From assembly GCA_028023455.1 (NCBI GenBank), contig JAQFVV010000018.1:10064771-10128770 (forward strand): a stretch of 64,000 bases of DNA, given 5' to 3'. The stretch comes from Epiperipatus broadwayi (taxonomy: Eukaryota; Onychophora; Udeonychophora; Euonychophora; Peripatidae). The notes under the pieces were generated by a model, which saw only the letters and a list, made by a program, of their open reading frames with translations, had not been told where the DNA came from and ran no database searches. The position numbers and the translations under genes are program-made. Every line of letters begins with the position of its first letter. The first letter of the stretch is position 1. Below are positions 1-13,300 of the stretch, piece after piece.

Positions 1-1545
1 TGTAATTCTGGATATTCCGTTTTAATTTTAACCTAAAATTGAATTATACTTGTCAAATTAAATAATAACTTTAAAATACTATCACAATTTAAACTATTTT
101 TTCCTGTTCCAAATTAGTTAAGTTATTTTCTTGTTCAATAAATGGATTTAAAATTCACATATTGCTTTTTCGTGGGTCTTCTTCCTGTGAATAATTTTGA
201 TTAAATGCACAATAAAATTCTGTTAAATGTCCATAAATAGTAACTTTTTCTTGAATGCCTCAATTTTATTCCATAAATCAAAAGTAGTATTATTTCCTTG
301 CAAACTTAAATTTAGTTCATTATTAATGAAAATATATCTGACAAGTAAGCCAATTTAACAATCCAATTGTTGGCACAAAATATTTCTCAATTCCAAATTT
401 TTTGTTTCTAGAAATGTTTCGACTTCTTTTCTTAATTCATAAAGTCTTGTTAATATTTTCCCTCTCAACAATCATTGTACTTCTGTGTGTAGTAGTAAAT
501 TTTCATGTACATATCCCATTTCACAGCATAAACTTAAAAATACTCTTGAATTTAGTGTATTGTATTTAATATAATTTATTATTTTTATCGGTTAACTAAG
601 AACATTGTTCAAGTCCGGAGACAATTTTTAAAAGCTAAATGCTCATAATGTATAACAGGAGTAAAAATCATTTTGTTGTACACAACTTCTTTGATCATTT
701 TTGCAACTCTTGAATGTTTTCCAATCATACTTCCAGCTCCACAAGTACATAAGCCAACACAATTTTTCTAATTGAATTATTTTTGCTTTAATTATCAATT
801 GCTTTAAACATATCGAACTAGTTGTGTGATTAGGAAATTCAACACAACAATAAAATATTTTATTTTACATCATCAACATAATGAATATAACATAAAAGTA
901 TGGCTTTATTGGTAACATCTGTAGATTTGTCTACCTGAATTGTGAGTAATAATTTGCTTACTTTTTGAATTAATTGATCTTCAATATCAGTCATTAATTC
1001 TCTAAACCTACGTTGAATAGTATCGTTAAAAAGCAGCAAAATTTTCATTTTGTCTCCAGCAATCATACTTAGAATTTCAGAGCATTAAACATGGTTTAAT
1101 TAAGTTTTTGGCAATAGAGTACTGCTTTTTGCATAACATGATCCTTAAAGCAACTAAATATGATGCTTTTACAAGAGACTAATCAACTAAAAAAAAATTT
1201 TTAAAAGATGATTTTTGATTTTTTTTCAATTCAGCACTTTTATATTTAAAAAAATCCAGTGGCTAATAATGCGTTAATTTTGCTAACTTTATACATTCAT
1301 TGGATAAAATTTCTCTTCAAATAATGCATTAAGGTCTGAGTAAATTTTTTTCTGACTCAGGCCAAGAAATGAAAACAAATTTTAAATAATCAGGATTGAA
1401 TTGATGAACAACAGAATATTTTCATTTTGTCTGAGATAAATCCTTTTTAGTATAAATAATATTTTCATTAACATTCAAAGTATTTATACTTGGTTTTTGA
1501 AAAGAGTTTGCAATAGTTTTTGTTTTTCAGTTATTATTCATTTTT
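1..1545 (-). pseudogene. hAT-superfamily transposase remnant, ZBED5-like, broken, runs off left edge
   Basis: Read on the minus strand, this is a decayed BED-finger plus hAT transposase of the kind annotated as ZBED5-like. In order: a BED-like part near 1410-1200 (NPDYLKF, then C-I-I-C-like and SNECIKLAKL matches across frames); NDTIQRR at about 1025; the start of the catalytic core, VDKSTDVTNKAILLC, near 935-890, where the family usually has D-E-S; then LNSRVF, HENLLLHTEV and GKILTRLYELRKEV at about 560-400. Family proteins continue with a C-terminal dimerisation part, which would lie beyond position 1. Stops and frameshifts are frequent (for example a TGA directly after HTEVQ), so it is dead. 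The longest open piece is 860-1066. The superfamily call rests on motif order recalled from the family; no search was run. Confidence 0.82.
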
Positions 1546-2050
1546 AAATGGCTAAAATTTATCAAAAAAGTAAATATCAAGCACTTAATATATTTTAATT
1601 TATAGCACACAGTTATTATATAGTAATTCCTATCACTATGCATTAGTGCAATTTCGATCACTGACTACTTCAAACAACGAGTTGTACTTATCAAAGACTG
1701 CCTCAGCACATAAAGTGTACATGTGCAAAATTGTTAATGGAGCAATGTTTTTACTGTAAGATAATTGATATTAGGAAAGAGAAAACTTTTTTGTCTTTCT
1801 TGTAATGTTTTGTTTCTTAGTTTATTTTATATGACTTCTATGAATAAAACAACTACCAAATAAAAGAAAATCTTAAAACTGAATTAAAGATAAATTTAAT
1901 AAAATTAGTTATAATTTAAAAGATTGTAAAAAAAAAAAAAAAAAAAGGTAATAAATATAAACAAATTTATAAGCTTTTTGCTAGATCATTAAAATTGTTC
2001 TGCAGACCACGACTGAGAAATAATGTTTAGAAAAAGACTATAATTAGTGT
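1546..2050. other. A+T-rich spacer, nothing recognised
   Basis: No coding signal or RNA gene seen. It holds an A18 run near 1929-1946. The 5' end of the hAT element and its terminal inverted repeat should lie in or near this stretch, but I could not identify them. Confidence 0.5.
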
Positions 2051-2271
2051 GAAATTATAATACTCGCCTATATATTTGTTTAGAGAACTACGGTAAAATT
2101 AATATGGAATTATAATCTTTGCCTGTATATTGTTTAGAGAATGACAAAATTATTTTGGAATTATAGTATAAGCCTACAGATTGTTTAAAGAAATACTTTA
2201 CTTTAAAGGTAGTAAAGGAATTATAATATTAACCTGTGTACATTAGAGAATAGAATATAAAATTGGTATAG
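2051..2271. repeat. Diverged minisatellite, four units of 51-60 bp
   Basis: Four head-to-tail units start at 2051, 2107, 2158 and 2218. Each opens with GAATTATAAT or a close variant, followed by a GCCTRTA-like block and a TTTAGAGAA-like block. Unit lengths are 56, 51, 60 and 54 bp, and the units differ by substitutions and small indels, so the array is old. A partial unit may precede it near 2020-2050. No gene is associated. Confidence 0.75.
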
Positions 2272-3431
2272 GAAAAACAAATAAAATTTATCGAATTTCA
2301 TGATCACGAGGACGTGTGTATGGATTTTGTGTATAATTAACCAAAGTAAGAAAATCAAAAATATACATGTAAAAATACATATAAAGCATTTGTAGTTCGC
2401 ATTATACAGTTAAGATTTGAATGAAAACTAAAATTCACATTTTAACATTTTAAAGTTAAAATCTAAACTTACATAATATCCTAATAATAATTCACCCATC
2501 AATGATTTTGAATTTCTGCTTTTTTTTTTTTTGCAATGCTTGCTTCACAGAAACAAGAAGTACAACATTTATATTATATGCATTATGATGTACTAGGTAT
2601 ACTTATCTTTACAATAATATTGCAAAGTGATTTAAAAACAAATTAGAGACAATAAAAATCACCCCATCACATTTTCACAGCCACTTTGTCACTTGTCTAT
2701 CAGTGCTCTAAGCTCTAGTGAGATGTACTTTTTGTTTCCTATTTTATTGTTAATGCTTTTAATAATAGTATCATTCACTGAATGCTGTTGAGAATAGTTT
2801 GTTGTGGTATTCTTTGATTAGCTTTGCACTTTTTTTCCCCTTTAAACTCAAATATCTGTAGATATATTTTTCCTTCAATAAAGTTCAGTCTAAAACTAAA
2901 ACATTCAACAGTGATCTTATCTCTACTAGCAACTCATCATGTCTTACAAAAAAACACTCTCTTTTCTGGCAATAAACTCCTTAGCACGAATAGCACTTGT
3001 TTTAGGAAACCAATAAATTCTCCAAACAATTGCTTGATGTTTTCTTAAATGTTTGCCTCATTAATCCTATTACTACTATTTCCTTTTGATTAATTCATAT
3101 TAACAAAAATTTCCAATTAGTCCCATAATGTTACAATGTAAATTGTTAACTTTGCTATATGTGCATCTTTTGATTCATTATTTTTTTCAAACATTATTTT
3201 AATCATTTAGTATTCAGAATTTAAATTGTTGATCATTTACCGCTTTTTTAAATAAATAAATTACCTTTTTTGTTTTTGTTTATCATTTCAAAATAATAAA
3301 TTATTTGACATTATTTTTGATTTATGAAAAACATTTATAATAACTGTTCTTTCTTATTGCATTGCCATATGTATACCATATAATACTTTACTAATGTTAT
3401 ACAATGCTTCATTTACTATCCTTTTTTACAG

Positions 3432-3509
3432 TTGAAATTAGGAAATATAAAAGTTCTGAAGAAGATTGCTGGGGCAATCAAAACTGTAAAGTGTAAAAGA
3501 GGGTGGTAA
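3432..3509 (+). other. Possible short terminal exon (weak)
   Basis: A pyrimidine-rich stretch ending in TTTTTTACAG (AG at 3430-3431) looks like a 3' splice site. It is followed by an island richer in G and C than its surroundings. Two frames stay open: one from 3434 with residues EDCWGNQNCKV before a TAA at 3494, the other from 3432 ending in a TAA at 3507. An AATAAA hexamer sits at 3509-3514, overlapping the second stop. I recognise no protein family. A terminal exon with almost no 3' UTR would be odd, so chance is quite possible. Confidence 0.15.
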
Positions 3510-5005
3510 ATAAAGCATTGTGTAACAGTAGTAAAATGCATGGATGATTTAGTATTATATGAAAAACATATATGTATGAAAATGATTTAAATAGTAGGGG
3601 AGAGAGTGACTAGTAAAGATTATGAAATAAATTGTAGAAGAAATAAATGAATATGCAATAGTAAGACAAATAATCTTCAAAAATCTGATAAAGATGTGTG
3701 ATCTTTTACTGAAAGCTAAAACAAATAATTGCTCATCAGTCACTGATACTCGCTGTAACATTTATTATTTCAACAAATGATATTTATCAATTTAACTATT
3801 ATATATTAGCACTTAGACACCACCCCCACCCCATACATTTTCACTTTGAAATTTTTTTTACATCAACATTAATCATATTTCAAATTTTTATGGCTCTTGG
3901 CTAAAATTATTACAGTATGCACACAGAAGAATCCTTTTAAACTACTAGATAATAAAAGGAGATATGTGAACTAAAATAATTAATAAGTTACGCAACAAAG
4001 ATGTCTGCCATTCTAGTATCCATTGCATATCTTGGCATTTGTTTTTGCATTATAAAAGTTATTCATTCTATAAATTTTCATTGTAGCAGACCACACTATA
4101 GTAAATTTTAATTGTTGATCAAAGTGTAAAAAAAAAAAAAAATGAAATAATAATCATTAAAGTTATTTATGAAAATATATAACTTCATTTAATGGATAAA
4201 AGATATGAGTTAAAAATATTAGAATTTAATCATAATATTGATATATAACATACAAAATAAATATATATATATAAGAACTACAAAAACCTTTTTTATTAAA
4301 TATAATAAATAATTGTGACATAAACATATATGCTTAGGTAACGCATTGAAAAATAAATTCCATATGTTACAGTTTGTTCAAATGTTGATTTCCAATTAAT
4401 TTATAGCTTTGTGAAAATCATTTTATTTTTCTGATAATGTTCATAATTTCATTTGAAAAATTCATGGATTCATGAAATATTAATGTTCCAAAAATGTAAA
4501 TTTAAAAAAACATCAGTTTAGTCATTTGGGAAATCATGTGCATTCAAATACTATAAATGAAAAGTGGACCTTTAATCTAGGAACCTTTAGCTCTTAAGTC
4601 CAGTTTATATTGGGCTAAACTAGCAGAGAAATTACACTAAGATATTGAAATAGCATAATGAAAAAGTCATCCAAAAGAATAAATAATTATTCAATCTAAT
4701 AGGTAGCAATAATTTAATAAAAATTACTTCAAATAACTAAATGTTAAAAATAACATAAAGAATAGCAAACTGTATAGAAAATTGTTTTCCATCATGAAAA
4801 AAGTGTTTAAAAGTTTAGTTTGTGTTAAGTAAATTTTAAAAATGATTATAGAAATGAGAATTTTTCCAATCTTTTTAAAGCTCAGAACATAAGGTTTTTA
4901 AAATTATTCTATAAAATAAAATTTAAAAAGCATATAATAATATGTATAAATATTAATTGAGCTTACAAACTCACTTTGTACATTTTCAATTAGATTTGCT
5001 GGTTT

Positions 5006-5027
5006 TGTGTGTGTGTGTGTGTGTGTG
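5006..5027. repeat. (GT)11 microsatellite
   Basis: A perfect dinucleotide run of about eleven GT units, followed directly by a purine-rich GAGGGGGAGGGGC stretch. Confidence 0.95.
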
Positions 5028-6574
5028 AGGGGGAGGGGCAGGTGTTATTAGCTCTCAAAATCAATATTTCGACTGCTCTGTCACTAAGATTTTCAACATT
5101 CAGTGAGACCTATACTTTGTTTTCGTAATATGCAGGCAAAAATTTTGATTCATGGATAAAAAAATAATAATATGGGCAACTACTTAAAAGGTCATTTTAT
5201 GTGATATTCAGACATCAAAGTGACAAAGTGAGCACAGCAATTCCATTCTCCAAAGACAGATTTTTTTTTGCATCTTAATTGGAATCTAAGCATAAATCTT
5301 TAGTTCTTGAATCTGACTCTAAACTGTGAACTAATGTTGAACATATTCACTGTGAATTTGTCATTAGTGGCTATTTTGTTGCATTTGGCAATATCCCAAA
5401 ACATTTATTTGTTTACTTAACAATTGGAGAGTTATATAATTTTCCAGTTCCAAAATATGAGTAAATCCTTTCATATTAGTATTGTCTGGATTTTCATATA
5501 TATATAAAAGATTCTAATTTCATAAAAGTTGAGATATGACAAATGGGTAATTTAAAAACAAAAAAAAAAAAAATATTTTTGATGAGTAAGTAAAATGAGT
5601 TTTTAAACAAATATAGGTTTCAAGAATGAATTTACTTTCAAATTACTATTGTTATTTTGCTTTTTTCTTCTGGGGTTAATATGGTCATATTCATTAATAC
5701 ATGGTTCCAATGATATAATGTATTTATGTTAGATAAAACAGATAGTCTACAGATCAGCAAAGATTTATTCAACAATCCTTTAAAGAAGAACAGTGAAAAA
5801 GAAAATATCACTACATTTGCCAACTGCCAAGTGATGAAGGTTTAAGACTCATAATAACTAAATACCTATTTACCAATCAGTAATTGGATATATAATTGGG
5901 TTGGCTATCTGAAAAAAAAAATTGAAGTCTTCTTGTAATTACTAAACCATGAAACTGTTCCATGTACATATACATGAATTTCTACAAAATTCATGTCAAG
6001 TTTCTAAACTATTTGCTGGCTGCAATCACTTCAACATCTGCACTTGATAATCTTTGCTGTAAATCATAAACTTTAATTTTTTAAATATAAAATTTTATAA
6101 TTATTTTAAAGAAATTATTATGTTTTTCAAATTATATATAAATAATATATATAACTTCTTTAACGAGCTTTATAAGCACATAATTATTGATATTATATAA
6201 ATAAGATATAAAAATAATAGTCCAATTTTATTTGTGATATTTTCCAATGTGCTTCATTCTTATTTTTTAATTATACATCATATAAATGTTTTCTTCAATT
6301 TTACACAAACATTTTTACAAGTTGACCACGTGAACATTTTCTTTCAATATTAATGAATTTCAATCACTCCCGTATTATTTAATCTAAATATTTCTAATAT
6401 AACAATCTTTTTAAAATATTCCGTAACTTTAGGTAGATGATTAAAAAATGTTAAAATAAACTGTGATAAATAGAAACAATGGTAAGCTATGCTTAATAAT
6501 AATCATTTAGCTATAATATAATATTTGAATAGAAAACAATATGCAACCCATTCATTCAAATTACTTAGCAGAGA

Positions 6575-6720
6575 GTTGGCAATACTTGGACACCTCTGTG
6601 GAGTTTGAAGCAAGATGATAAACTCTAGAGCTAAAGGTTTGTGAGTTGAGTTTAGCTGCCACTTCCAGTGCTAGGACTTTAGGTAAATTCCCAAGCATCA
6701 AGTCATATGATTATTTATTT
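6575..6720 (+). repeat. Possible tRNA-derived SINE remnant
   Basis: An island of higher complexity than its flanks resembles a decayed tRNA-headed SINE. GCAAGATGATAAACTCTAGAG followed by GGTTTGTGAGTTGAG resembles the anticodon arm and a B-box-like T-arm with a lost base. The trailing TGCTAGGACTTTAGGTAAATTCCCAAG resembles a SINE body. The A box is not clear. No second copy was recognised in the window, so this rests on the tRNA-like look alone. Confidence 0.3.
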
Positions 6721-8730
6721 CGCTAACATATTGCAAGAAATAATTTTTAATGCAATTAAAAAGTATTACATTAAATTTAAATGTGTTAATATTTCATTTT
6801 TCTCAATAACTGATTAGCTACTCTGTTATTAGATTAAAATTTCCAATAAAATTACCAATCTTTGAGAATTTCTCCTCTATAAAATTGCATTTCATAGATC
6901 TTTTATGTGAAAGTAAAACTGAGATTGAAACTTTAGTTTTAATAAACATGAATCTTAATAAATTTAGAGTATGGAGAGAACTTGAAACAATTTCACAAGA
7001 TTGAACTGACTTATTATGAGAAAATCTAATACATTAAAAAAGTATCAGATGCTTGGTTAAGCTGAAATGAAAGTTGATGATGATAATAAATTATTCAGTT
7101 CTCAAATTGACATTATCTAGAATTGAACGCTTTTCTTAGATTTAAAAAAGCTATAAAATCTTGTCCATAGAAATATCAATTTACCTTTAAACCAATAATT
7201 GAATTTAAATACACTTAATAAATCATTCTATACAGTGTTTGAAGACAAATAACGAAGTAAAACGATAGTTTGCTATTGCTTGCCATTTTTCCAATACAGA
7301 TACAATGTCAATTTAATAAACCGCTTACATCAAAATATTAAATTCTCTTATATCCTGTGTAGTTTAATGCAATTGTAAACTCAAAAATTAAAGATTTGAG
7401 GGCTACTTTGCTTAATACACCTTAGTGCAGATTCAAGAATTAAAAACGCGAAGGGGGGGGGGGGCTCAATATAGTCAATAGAATTATTGTTCACTTTTCT
7501 GAGCAAATAAACCATATTAGTTATCATTGATTCCATTCACTTTAAATATATATCGTAATATAAGTATATCTATTTTTAAAATCTTTAAAAATAAATATCT
7601 ATTTCATACTACAGTATTTTACATTGTCTTTGCTATCAGTTTTTTTTTTTTTAATTCTTCATTCCGGTAAGCGGAAGTATTTATATAAGAAGTGTAAATA
7701 ATGAATGTTGAATCCGAGTTATTGCTAAATTCCAAAACCTAAAAGCTATTCTCTAATTTTTTTTTAAAAAAACTATCTGCAGTGATAATGTAAATACAAA
7801 GCAATTAGATATCTTTATTAATTATATAATTTTTTTAAAAAATAGAAGCGAGATAATTTACTTTGAAAGAGAAAAATTAAATGCTACCAGGCAATTCTTT
7901 AGTTAACTAGTGAAACACTTTTTTTTTTTAATAATAATAAAAAGTAAAGTACAATTTTTAAAATATAGTATATACTTTATTTAAAGAAAAATCGATCTTT
8001 AAATTTAATCCTATTGTTTCTTTGCCGAGATTTTCTTTCTAAGGATTACTCCTTTATAAAAGTTACATAAACAGATAAATCCAGCGTTAAAAATCAAACA
8101 TTAAAAAAAAAATTTTAAAACTTTAAAAATTAAAAACTATGTTAAAAGGCATCAAATTAGAATCTTAATTCTATAGAGAAATCAATTTTTTAAATTGTTC
8201 AGAATTTTTTCCATCTTTCTCCAAAAAATTATATATCTATCTCTATACCTCTATGCATTCACCCCCCCCCCCCACACGCACACAAACAAACAAATAAATT
8301 TCTCTGATCCATTCATGATTTAAGAAAGTGAAAATAAAATCTCAGGATGATCTTCCAATTTGGATATTGGTTTTCTTGATCTATCAACCACATAATCACT
8401 TATTTTTCTCTTGGGTTAAATATTAGGATACATGCATTCATAGATGTAGTATTTTCGTCTGTAGATTAAACTTTTTTTATACTGAAACATATACAGAGAT
8501 CTATATATTTCCTTTTATACTGAAATTTATATATTGAATGTTTGTCTGAAAGTTTGTGATGATGACATTATAATTTTGGACTATTCCCATTACCTTGTGA
8601 AATTGTTAAATGATTTTAGAAAAATTCAAACTAAACTTTTCAAATACATTCAACTATTAGTAATAGCAGCACATTATTATATAACGCAACATTTTGAATA
8701 TTATTTATTATTCACCTTTTTTCTTCATGT
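6721..8730. other. A+T-rich spacer with G and C homopolymers
   Basis: No gene seen. It contains a G12 run at 7453-7464 and a C12 run at 8262-8273 followed by a CACACGCACACAAACAAACAAA tract. The weak open frame at 8534-8779 overlaps the SINE-like remnant on the opposite strand and is not a gene. Confidence 0.5.
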
Positions 8731-8797
8731 ATTGTTGAAATCGAACCAACAATTTTTAGTTGATGTTCTTACCAACTAGACTAGTCTGTCAAAAGCT
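8731..8797 (-). repeat. tRNA-like SINE head or tRNA pseudogene
   Basis: On the minus strand TAGTCTAGTTGG fits the pol III A-box consensus TRGYNNARNNGG exactly. It is followed at tRNA-like spacing by GGTTCGATTTC, one base off the B-box consensus. Between them ATCAACTAAAAATTGTT can form an imperfect anticodon arm with a seven-base loop. No acceptor stem could be closed, so a working tRNA is unlikely. A SINE head or retro-pseudogene fits better. Confidence 0.55.
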
Positions 8798-9930
8798 AGA
8801 GGACTATTAGAATTCTCCTCACATGACAATTGATAACAGAGCCTTTACTATTCTTCTATGGAACACCGTTGGAGAAGCCTTTAACAATGGGTTATTTAAA
8901 TGTTTTTCTTATTAACACACAGCTTATTTACAAACAATTCTGTAGTGTAAATAAATGCGAATTGTTTATTGTTTTTTTAACGATTTCATTTTCTCTAAAT
9001 TTCATTAATAAAGAAAATAATATTGTACTGACAAGAGTCTGTTATTGTCATATTGCTAGTAAGACTAGAAAAACAAAACATATATATATATAGGAAAATG
9101 TATTTTAAAATGAGTGTAAATTACAGCATTTTATTTATTTCAACAACAATAATTCAATTTGCTTTATATCATGTGGACTACTTTAACTGTTTGTCACATA
9201 TTTCGTAAAGTAAATTAGATTTCATATATGTCACCTATTTATAGTATGGATTGTAAATAAGTCATTACACGCATATATTCTTGCTAATGCATATTTGACT
9301 TTTCAACAATGTGTAACATGCTTGCCTATCAACAATTGTTTATCTTTGAGACCTATCAGTGGAACTTAACAAATGATCAATTATAACTTACATTTTGTAT
9401 TTATTTGAAAAATAATCGCTGTGACTTTAATTCTAGGTCAAACAACAGATAAAATATGAATAACAATTTTGGGTGCATCATTTTTATTCAATGTCTCCCT
9501 CCCCCCTCCTTAGTTGGAGGCAGTTGGGAGGCACTACTCTAAATAAGGGTATTATTTATACTAACCATCTACCAATCAAAATAAATTTTCAACTACTGTT
9601 TAATTGTCTTAATATAATAATAGGGAGAATTCATGAGAAAGAAATTGGTATTTTAAATCTACAAATGTATGAAGAAATTTTAATCAATTCCTCATGCATA
9701 TTTACATTTAAGGATCATTGTAAACATAATAATAATTAATAATTATAGTTTTAAATAAATCATAAAGAGTTTTCAAGTTTTTTTTAGCCATTATCAATAT
9801 ATCCTTTATCTCAATTCCACCATGTCATAACCATCTACCTCTTGCAGATTCTGAGAAGTCTCTCTTACTATACATACAATAGAGTTAAGATGAGGGATAC
9901 ATTGTTAAAAACAACAACAAAAACTTGAAA
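8798..9930. other. A+T-rich spacer, nothing recognised
   Basis: The open frames at 8830-9093 and 9473-9739 have no family motif. A C/T-rich patch at about 9488-9535 includes a short G/C-rich hairpin-prone segment. No RNA gene or transposon end was identified. Confidence 0.45.
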
Positions 9931-10370
9931 ATATCTCTGCAATGCAATAATTATTCACTCTTTCACATGGCATTAAAACTAGATAGAAACCAAGCCCTCT
10001 ACCTTGCAAAAATAGTGTAATGGGAAAATACCGAACTACCAATAAAGATACACAGATTCAGGTGTTTAAGATCTCTAGCTTACTTGATGAGTAAAGAGTT
10101 TTCACAAAATATATGCATATATTAGAGGTGGTCTGAGTTTCAATGCTTATGAATGGTTGCACTATGATATCTCTGCATGACAGTGATTATTCATCTTTCA
10201 CAACATATTTGGATAGAAACTGGTTCTTATCTTTTGTGAGAATGGTGTAATGGAAAAATCTGTCAACAGAGGCATAAAAATTCAAGTGTTTTATAATTCT
10301 AATTCAATCAGTGAGTTTGGAAAATGCATATATGATGAGAGATGGTTTGAATTTCTGCAGTGATGGGTGT
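9931..10370. repeat. Diverged tandem duplication, unit about 236 bp
   Basis: ATATCTCTGC at 9931 recurs at 10167. The two units then run in parallel: ATTATTCA..CTTTCACA, GATAGAAAC..G, AGTGTAATGGGAAAA versus GGTGTAATGGAAAAA, a TTCA.GTGTTT block, ATATGCATATAT versus ATGCATATATGA, and a GAG.TGGTTTGA block. A related TTGAGAGATGCATTG segment after unit 2 matches AAGATGAGGGATACATTG before unit 1, so a longer original array is possible. No coding potential. Confidence 0.7.
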
Positions 10371-13300
10371 TTCACCTAAGATGAAATTGAGTTGAGAGAT
10401 GCATTGATAAAACCCAACTATAAAATGTCTTCATTAAAATTTGGCATTGTACATTAATAATAATAAGTGTGAATTTATAGTTAATTTTTGTTATAATGAA
10501 TATTTTTATTAGCTTTATCAAAATAAACTTAAAATTATCTATAGAGCTTAAAATAATTAATAATTGAAATTTTATGACATTCAATTATTGCTTTTATGTA
10601 ATTCAGAATGATTTGAGAAAATCTGCATGTTGGAAAAGAGTTAGGCAAGATAAAGGCAAATATTATGTGTGAAATTTAGTTTGGTAAGATGAATAGATGA
10701 AGTAAAATTTTTGTAACTTGGGAAAAAGTTAACATGTCTGGCTAGTCAACTATTATGAGTCTCTCCAAATTGGTTTTAATTTTTTACTTTCAAATTGATT
10801 TCTTTTGAATCCCTGGAACAACAAAAAAATGACCAAGAAACAAATTATAATATTGAATAAAGATGTGACAATTTCGCTTTAACATTCTATTCTAGCATAC
10901 TATTTAATTTTTTGTGTTGATAAATCATGGAATTTAAGCTATTAATTTCATTATTATATCTTCTTTGAATTATCTAAAAAATTTTAAAAAAAAAACATTT
11001 TTGGGAAAGGACTAGAATTTGATTAGAAAATTATTCTTTCAAACTGACAAGGCAACACATTACGTTTCTGGAAAAAAGAAAAAAATGTGCTAAATTTTAA
11101 AATTGTGCCTTCTAAATTATTATTTATAGTCTGAATTTTCTGTGTTTTTTTATATTTATAGTATAATAAAAAAATAAAGACATTGCTTTTAAATAAGAAT
11201 AAATTCAATAAATATTATTTTACTGTAAAGTATTATTATCACATAACATTTTATAGGAAATATAGATCAAAATACACATAAGTGTGTGTATGGTAATTTG
11301 AGATTTAGTTTAGATATAATTTTGCTACCCTTATTTCAATTTATAATGGACAAAATGGGACAATTTTGAAAAATGTTTATGGCTGCAGATTTATGCTAAA
11401 TAAAATATTTCTAACAGCACACTTCTATCTTGTTACAACTAATATATAAATTTATTGTATGATATATCTTTGAATAGTCAGTGGCTGTTAAACATCATTA
11501 ATTGGATATATAATGATAGAAATATGATGTATTTGAATGACTGCATCATTTATTTATATATGCTACTACAAGGATTGTATTAGATTTACACATGAATATG
11601 CAATCATTTTCAATACCCTAAAGATAAAGTATCTTTTTTTTCTTTTGACAGATAATATATTATCATAAGGTATTTATTCAAAAAAAATATTAGAGAAAAT
11701 AGTATAAGCTCTTGCAAAATAAATAGGTCAGTGTTTTTATTATTAGCAGTGGAACATTTTTATTGTCCATAATATTTACACACTTATATGGTCTCTATGA
11801 TCTGGTAAGAATATTTAAAAAGCATTGAGGGCATTTTATTATACTTATTTATTGTATTTAATATAATGAAAATTGTTCACTTATGATAAAGTATCAATAG
11901 TATTTTATCATAAGATCTTCAAAGTTAATATTTGTTTGCTAAGACTAATCCAGATATTGTGTCCACATTTCTATGACATTATACACACACTAAGCATTAT
12001 TTTTTGTCATTGTTCACACATCCAGAGTAAATTAAATTAACTCTTTTGTATACTGAAGCACATAACCTAATCTTATCATGTATCATTATTTTCTTTTTAG
12101 TAGCTTGATTTCAAAATTAAAAGTAAATATTTTATTTTTCTTTGTTTTATTGGTTTGTTTATATAAAAGTTTCATATATATGAAGAGGATAACAAATACT
12201 TTTATATAATGTTAATATAATATAAATTTCCTCAATACTGTCAATATTAATTGTACTATTAAGTTCCATTGTTATAATCTCATTTTTATTAAAGCATCTC
12301 ATATTCATAACCATGGGTCAATTGTTCAGGCTAATATTAATTAAAGATATCTGTGATGAATAGATCTAATTTTACTGTTATCATTTAATTTTACACACCT
12401 GAGATATGACATACTAGAAATATGTATATTCTTTCTTCCATTTTAGTTATTCATTTAAAGTGTTGCATTTGCTAAAGATTAACATGTAACTGTCCCAAGA
12501 TGACTTTGATCATATCTCTTCTAAAGAACATTATAATTCATAAATATTTGCAAATACAATTATTGGCATCATTAATAAAAAGTACAGATATTATTCGTCT
12601 TATTGGATATATAACTCAGTAATATTACAAAACAGTTAATCATATATTGCTTTTAATAAGCTAATATGCAACTCTCTCACACACTCATACATATACATAT
12701 TTTCCATTGCAGTAGTTATATTCTCTAACTGAAATGTTAGCAAAAAAAAAAATTGCAATAATTATTGGAAGTTTTCTAATGACTGTCATTTTTTTAACAG
12801 TAATGCATATCAGTATTTCATATTTAAAATTTTATCATAAAAAATTAAAGTTAATATTTAGAGTCATTCATGTGAGGATCAAAACTTATTAAAAGAGAAC
12901 ATTTTTTTAATAGCTTCATTTTAGTTCATGAATATATATACATTTATTTAGATAACAGAAAAATATATGGGATAAAATTTTAGTTTGATAAGCCTAGCCT
13001 ACATTTGATACCCTTTACCATATTCAAGATTTCGCAATATATATAAAAAAAGCATTTAATGGATAATCATCATAATAATGATAGCCTACTACTTTAAATT
13101 AAAAATAGTAAACTATATTTAAAAACTATGAAAATAATAGACATAATTCTTTATGGGAAAGGCTTGTTTATTTGTGAAAAATATTTAGGAAAGTGTAAGT
13201 ATATCTGAATTACAACTTAGAGACATAAGTTTGATTGCCTCATGACGTTTAAAGTAATTCCATTTTAATATACAAGTAATTATTACTAGATAATGTGATT

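Larger units (their letters stand above)
2272..6570. other. Long A+T-rich non-coding stretch
   Basis: Mostly unassigned A+T-rich DNA with many short A and T runs. Items listed separately are a (GT)11 tract at 5006 and an exon-like island at 3432-3509. The short open frames at 2824-3048, 3555-3761 and 5638-5823 show no family motif, have no codon pattern distinct from the background, and are best read as chance. Confidence 0.5.

Noticed and set aside
2051-2271. Possible CRISPR array
   Set aside because: Units are diverged and of unequal length with no constant repeat and variable spacer, and the DNA is eukaryotic.
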